DNA of 6,733 bases. Source: Acidimicrobiia bacterium (GTDB taxonomy: Bacteria > Actinomycetota > Acidimicrobiia > Spongiisociales > ZC4RG35). The translations under genes and the position numbers were made by a program. The notes beneath the pieces were generated by a model. It searched no databases, was not told where the DNA came from, and worked only from the letters and a program-made list of their open reading frames with translations. Every line of letters begins with the position of its first letter. Position 1 is the first letter of the stretch. Shown here piece by piece: positions 5,631 to 6,733 of the stretch. The stretch lies in the NCBI GenBank assembly GCA_030623125.1, contig JAUXMQ010000065.1, positions 1-6,733 of the forward strand, given 5' to 3'.

Positions 5631-6169
5631 GGCGGAAGTTCATGGGGCTCAGAAGACGCTCGGTTGTATTTGCATTGCTGGCTGGCGTTCTAGTTGCAAC
5701 CTGCGGGAACAGTGATCGTTTCGGCACTGCCTGGGGCGACGGAGCCTTTGGCTCCAACGGCGAGCGGATCTACTTCACCAGCACCAGTGAGCGTGGCAGC
5801 GAGATCGACTACTCGGGTGGTCCAGATTCAAGAGGGATGATGATGCGCGGGCGTCTCTCATGTGCGTCCTGTCATGGTGTTGACGCTCGTGGTGGCGTAC
5901 ACGTCATGCACATGGATGTGATGGATGCCCCCAACATCCGGTGGGTGGCGCTGTCCGGGCATGGTGGCGAGCACGATGGAGGCGACGGGGAGAGCGACGA
6001 GGCTCACGACGACGAGGCAACTTACGATATCGACACTTTCAGGTTGGCGGTGACCCAAGGCATACATCCGGACGGCCAGTCACTGGGTGATGACATGCCC
6101 CGCTGGGTGATGACCGAGGACGACCTTGGTGACCTGGCGGAATATCTCCAGTCGTACACAGCGCCGTAG
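5627..6169 (+). CDS. Exported monohaem cytochrome c with acidic/His-rich insert
   Basis: A 180-residue c-type cytochrome. The N-terminus has a signal peptide ending in VLVATC (Cys26); the Thr at -1 makes the lipobox imperfect, so lipidation is likely but not certain. The domain begins GERIYFTSTSERGSEIDYSG and continues with MMMRGRLS before the haem motif C79-A-S-C82-H83. The probable axial ligand is Met157 in GDDMPRWVMTEDDLGDLAEY. Between the two lies an insert rich in His, Asp and Glu (about residues 111-136). The ATG at 5627 overlaps the dCache gene stop; an ATG at 5642 has the better-placed GAGG and also yields a good signal peptide, so it may be the true start. The protein is an electron carrier outside the membrane; its partner is unknown. 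It differs clearly from the cytochrome at 301-699 and is not a recent duplicate. Confidence 0.88.
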   Translation: MRRKFMGLRRRSVVFALLAGVLVATCGNSDRFGTAWGDGAFGSNGERIYFTSTSERGSEIDYSGGPDSRGMMMRGRLSCASCHGVDARGGVHVMHMDVMDAPNIRWVALSGHGGEHDGGDGESDEAHDDEATYDIDTFRLAVTQGIHPDGQSLGDDMPRWVMTEDDLGDLAEYLQSYTAP

Positions 6170-6217
6170 CCCGCTCGCTGGCGTAATCTGGCGGACACTC
6201 GATTCAAAACCAGGAAT

Positions 6218-6733
6218 ATGACGAAGGCGCAAAAGAGCAGCTCCGGGAAAAACCCGGCCCAAGACGCCACCAGTCCGTGGCCGAAGCGACTGATGATCGT
6301 TGGTGGTTTCGTCGCTTTCGTCTTGCTGGTTGCATTCATCCTGGACGGTACGCTGAACGAGCCCATAGGTGGCGTGCCTGATGGGACCGAGGAAGTCGCA
6401 GTTGGAGCCCCTCAGCATGTGGATGGGGTGATCTACGCCGAAGACGAAGTCCCGGCGGGAGGGGAGCATTCGGCGATCTGGGCCAATTGCGGTTTCTACT
6501 CCGAACCCGTGGCCGCCGAGAATGCCGTCCACTCATTGGAGCACGGTGCGGTCTGGATCACCTACCGACCGGACCTGGCTTCCGACCAGCTCGACATCCT
6601 CCGTGGTCTTGCCCGACCGATCGAGAAAGTCCTGGCAAGCCCGGTCCTGGACCAGGATTCACCAATCATGGCCACCGCATGGGGGACGCAACTCGAGCTG
6701 TCCAGCGCCGACGACCTCCGGCTCGACCAGTTC
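6218..6733 (+). CDS. DUF3105 membrane protein, N-terminal part (runs off the window)
   Basis: An open frame of 172 codons from the ATG at 6218 to the last base, with no stop, so the gene continues beyond the window. A cytoplasmic Lys/Ser-rich N-terminus is followed by one membrane segment (about residues 24-43) and an exported domain. The motif VHSLEHGAVWITYRPDL (His105, His109, Tyr116), preceded by GGEH (His84) and Cys91, is the signature I associate with DUF3105, a family of unknown function. The conserved His pair suggests metal or haem binding but does not prove it. AGGA lies just before the ATG, closer than ideal. The 48-bp gap after the cytochrome c gene holds no convincing terminator or promoter, so co-transcription is likely. 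Confidence 0.83.
   Translation, partial: MTKAQKSSSGKNPAQDATSPWPKRLMIVGGFVAFVLLVAFILDGTLNEPIGGVPDGTEEVAVGAPQHVDGVIYAEDEVPAGGEHSAIWANCGFYSEPVAAENAVHSLEHGAVWITYRPDLASDQLDILRGLARPIEKVLASPVLDQDSPIMATAWGTQLELSSADDLRLDQF

Noticed and set aside
6159..6180. Possible terminator CAGCG...CGCTG after the second cytochrome c
   Set aside because: The stem is only 5 bp, partly within the coding sequence, and no T-run follows. It is too weak to separate the DUF3105 gene from the operon.

Overview
The window looks like part of a chromosome from a high-GC (about 60% by eye) bacterium with a single membrane, most likely an actinobacterium. The clues are several proteins with lipobox signal peptides, GTG and TTG starts, tight ATGA-type gene overlaps, SHOCT and DUF3105 proteins, and a NarL-type two-component pair. 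The class is an inference; an Acidimicrobiia-like lineage is my best guess, without proof. I see no mobile element, CRISPR array, tRNA or rRNA.

Layout. (1) 32-699, plus strand: a small SHOCT membrane protein, then a lipoprotein cytochrome c whose ATG overlaps the SHOCT stop. (2) 700-1115: a mostly non-coding convergent region with a weak minus-strand ORF (687-1031) and a strong intrinsic-terminator hairpin (1063-1100). (3) 1116-1610, minus strand: a lipoprotein cupredoxin with visible copper ligands. (4) 1611-1804: a divergent intergenic region with a hairpin in the cupredoxin leader, two inverted repeats sharing the half-site GTGGA/TCCAC, and a possible promoter for the rightward operon. (5) 1805-6169, plus strand: five genes that all overlap end to start, encoding a NarL/DesK-type sensor histidine kinase, its LuxR-type response regulator, a membrane-anchored metzincin-type zinc metalloprotease, a dCache sensor protein with two membrane segments but no output domain, and a second monohaem cytochrome c. 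(6) 6218 to the window edge: the N-terminal part of a DUF3105 membrane protein, 48 bp downstream and probably in the same transcription unit.

How the genes may work together. The products outside the cytoplasm are redox carriers (two cytochromes c and one cupredoxin), a protease and two sensory domains. The kinase and regulator are the only obvious route from outside the cell to transcription. The simplest reading is an envelope-sensing, redox or copper-related island in which the kinase and the stand-alone dCache protein perceive an extracellular signal. The response regulator may act on the divergent promoter region. The most unusual part is the translationally coupled set of two-component system, metzincin, output-less dCache protein and cytochrome c. 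I do not recognise it as a described system.
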